Assembly (NCBI GenBank): GCA_014860725.1
Contig: JACZJD010000120.1
Coordinates: 1-7,011 of the forward strand
Origin: Aquamicrobium sp.
Lineage (GTDB): Bacteria; Pseudomonadota; Alphaproteobacteria; Rhizobiales; Rhizobiaceae
Reading direction: 5' to 3'
DNA: 7,011 nt
The notes beneath the pieces were generated by a model that saw only the letters and a program-made list of their open reading frames with translations, searched no databases and was not told the origin of the DNA. A program made the translations under genes and the position numbers. Positions 6,022-7,011 of this stretch are shown in pieces (the first letter of the stretch is position 1; each line of letters opens with the position of its first letter).

Positions 6022-7011
6022 TCAGTTGCCCATGAAGGCGGCGAACCAGCCTTCATGCGCTGCCTTGAGTTCTGCGACAGGTATGGCACGGGCATTGCCG
6101 AGCTTCAAGGACGCCCCGCCGGTGGTGCCGATCCATGCGCAGAACAGGCCGCTCGCCGGTGCGGTCTTCTCAAGGAAGTGATCGACGGCGTCGCGACGCA
6201 TCGTCACCAGATAGCGGCCCTGATCCTCGCCGAAGAAGGTGGCGACCGGGTCGGTGTCGTCGGGCTGGTTCACCGTCGCGCCGATGCCGGACACCATCGC
6301 CATCTCGGCGAGCGCCACGGCCAGCCCGCCGTCGGAAAGGTCGTGGCAGGCGGTCGCGACGCCGTCGCGAATCAGCCCGCGCACGAAGTCGCCCGCCCTG
6401 CGCTCGTGGGCGAGATCGACCGGCGGCGGCGGGCCGTCGTTGCGGCCGAAAAGCTCGCGCAGCAAAGCGGACTGGCCGAGATGCGTGCCCCAGGCGGCCG
6501 GCGCGCCGACGAGCACGATCGCCTTGCCCTCGGCCGCGAAGCCGATGCGTGCCATCTTCGCCCAGTCGTCGATCAGCCCGACGCCGGCGATGGTCGGCGT
6601 CGGCAGGATGCCCTGGCCGTTGGTCTCGTTGTACAGCGAGACGTTGCCGGAGACGATGGGGAAATCGAGCGCGCGGCAGGCCTCGCCGAGCCCTGGATGG
6701 CGCGCACGAACTGCCCCATGATCTCGGGCCGCTCGGGATTGCCGAAATTCAGGTTGTCGGTCGCGGCGAGCGGCAGCGCGCCGGTGGCGGTGAGGTTGCG
6801 CCAGCACTCCGCCACCGCCTGCTTGCCGCCCTCGAACGGGTCGGCCTCGCAATAGCGCGGATTGACGTCCGAGGAGAAGGCGAGCGCCTTGGCCGCATGG
6901 CCCTCGACGCGCACCACGCCGGCGTCGCCGCCTGGAATCTGCAGCGAGTTGCCCTGGATCAGCGTGTCGTACTGCTCCCACACCCAGCGGCGCGAGGAAA
7001 GGTTCGGCGAG
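6022..7011 (-). pseudogene. purL: Phosphoribosylformylglycinamidine synthase subunit PurL, 3' part, frameshifted
   Basis: The C-terminal 330 or so residues of the small-type PurL, which with PurS and PurQ converts FGAR to FGAM using ATP and glutamine-derived ammonia in de novo purine synthesis. The 5' part lies beyond the window edge. Two frames carry it. Codons 7010-6690 encode [61 protein letters not shown] and FVRAIQG. Codons 6690-6022 continue with [49 protein letters not shown] and FGEDQGRYLVTM. The join falls at 6690/6691: where the family reads AIQG-LGEACR, one base is missing (GAGCCC where GAGGCCC would keep the frame). As written, the first frame runs 38 unrelated residues and stops at 6573-6575. 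Both halves are otherwise well conserved with no second lesion, so a sequencing or assembly error is at least as likely as a true mutation. The stop lies 13 bases from the bolA start. Confidence 0.9.

Noticed and set aside
6690..6700. Programmed -1 ribosomal frameshift in purL
   Set aside because: The junction (CAG GGC TCG) is not a slippery heptamer, PurL is not known to be made this way, and the rest of the family is encoded in one frame.

Overview
The window is ordinary, densely packed core chromosome from a GC-rich alphaproteobacterium. The best guess is Hyphomicrobiales (Rhizobiales), in the Mesorhizobium/Phyllobacteriaceae neighbourhood. This rests on three things: the strongly G/C-ending codons, the character of the proteins (a zinc-cysteine-free 205-residue S4, a TtcA of rhizobial type, a stand-alone small-type PurL), and the gene order trmJ-murI-rpsD ... 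grxD-bolA-purL. The placement is an inference from memory of such genomes, not from a search.

Layout, left to right. A plus-strand pair, a TrmJ-type tRNA methyltransferase and glutamate racemase murI, overlaps by 8 bases. A 230-base gap follows, holding a good intrinsic-terminator hairpin and a hairpin-rich leader, and then rpsD (ribosomal protein S4) with its own strong UUCG-loop terminator. A small GtrA-family membrane protein lies convergent to rpsD on the minus strand. It is divergent from ttcA (tRNA 2-thiocytidine synthetase, plus strand), which converges with a Bcr/CflA-type MFS exporter on the minus strand; their coding ends overlap by 14 bases. Further right, three minus-strand genes read toward the left in the order purL (cut by the window edge), bolA, grxD (CGFS monothiol glutaredoxin), and end at a perfect 10-bp stem terminator.

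Functional themes are translation (S4 and two tRNA-modification enzymes), peptidoglycan precursor supply (MurI), iron-sulfur and redox handling (the Grx4/BolA pair, and TtcA as an Fe-S enzyme), de novo purine synthesis (PurL), and export (MFS).

I see no mobile element, CRISPR array, tRNA or rRNA gene, and no previously undescribed multi-gene system. The points most worth a second look are a one-base frameshift in purL near position 6690, the structured rpsD leader with mutually exclusive hairpins, and the lack of any usable ATG for the GtrA gene, which has a perfectly spaced Shine-Dalgarno sequence in front of an ATC codon. No stretch longer than 300 bases lacks a gene.
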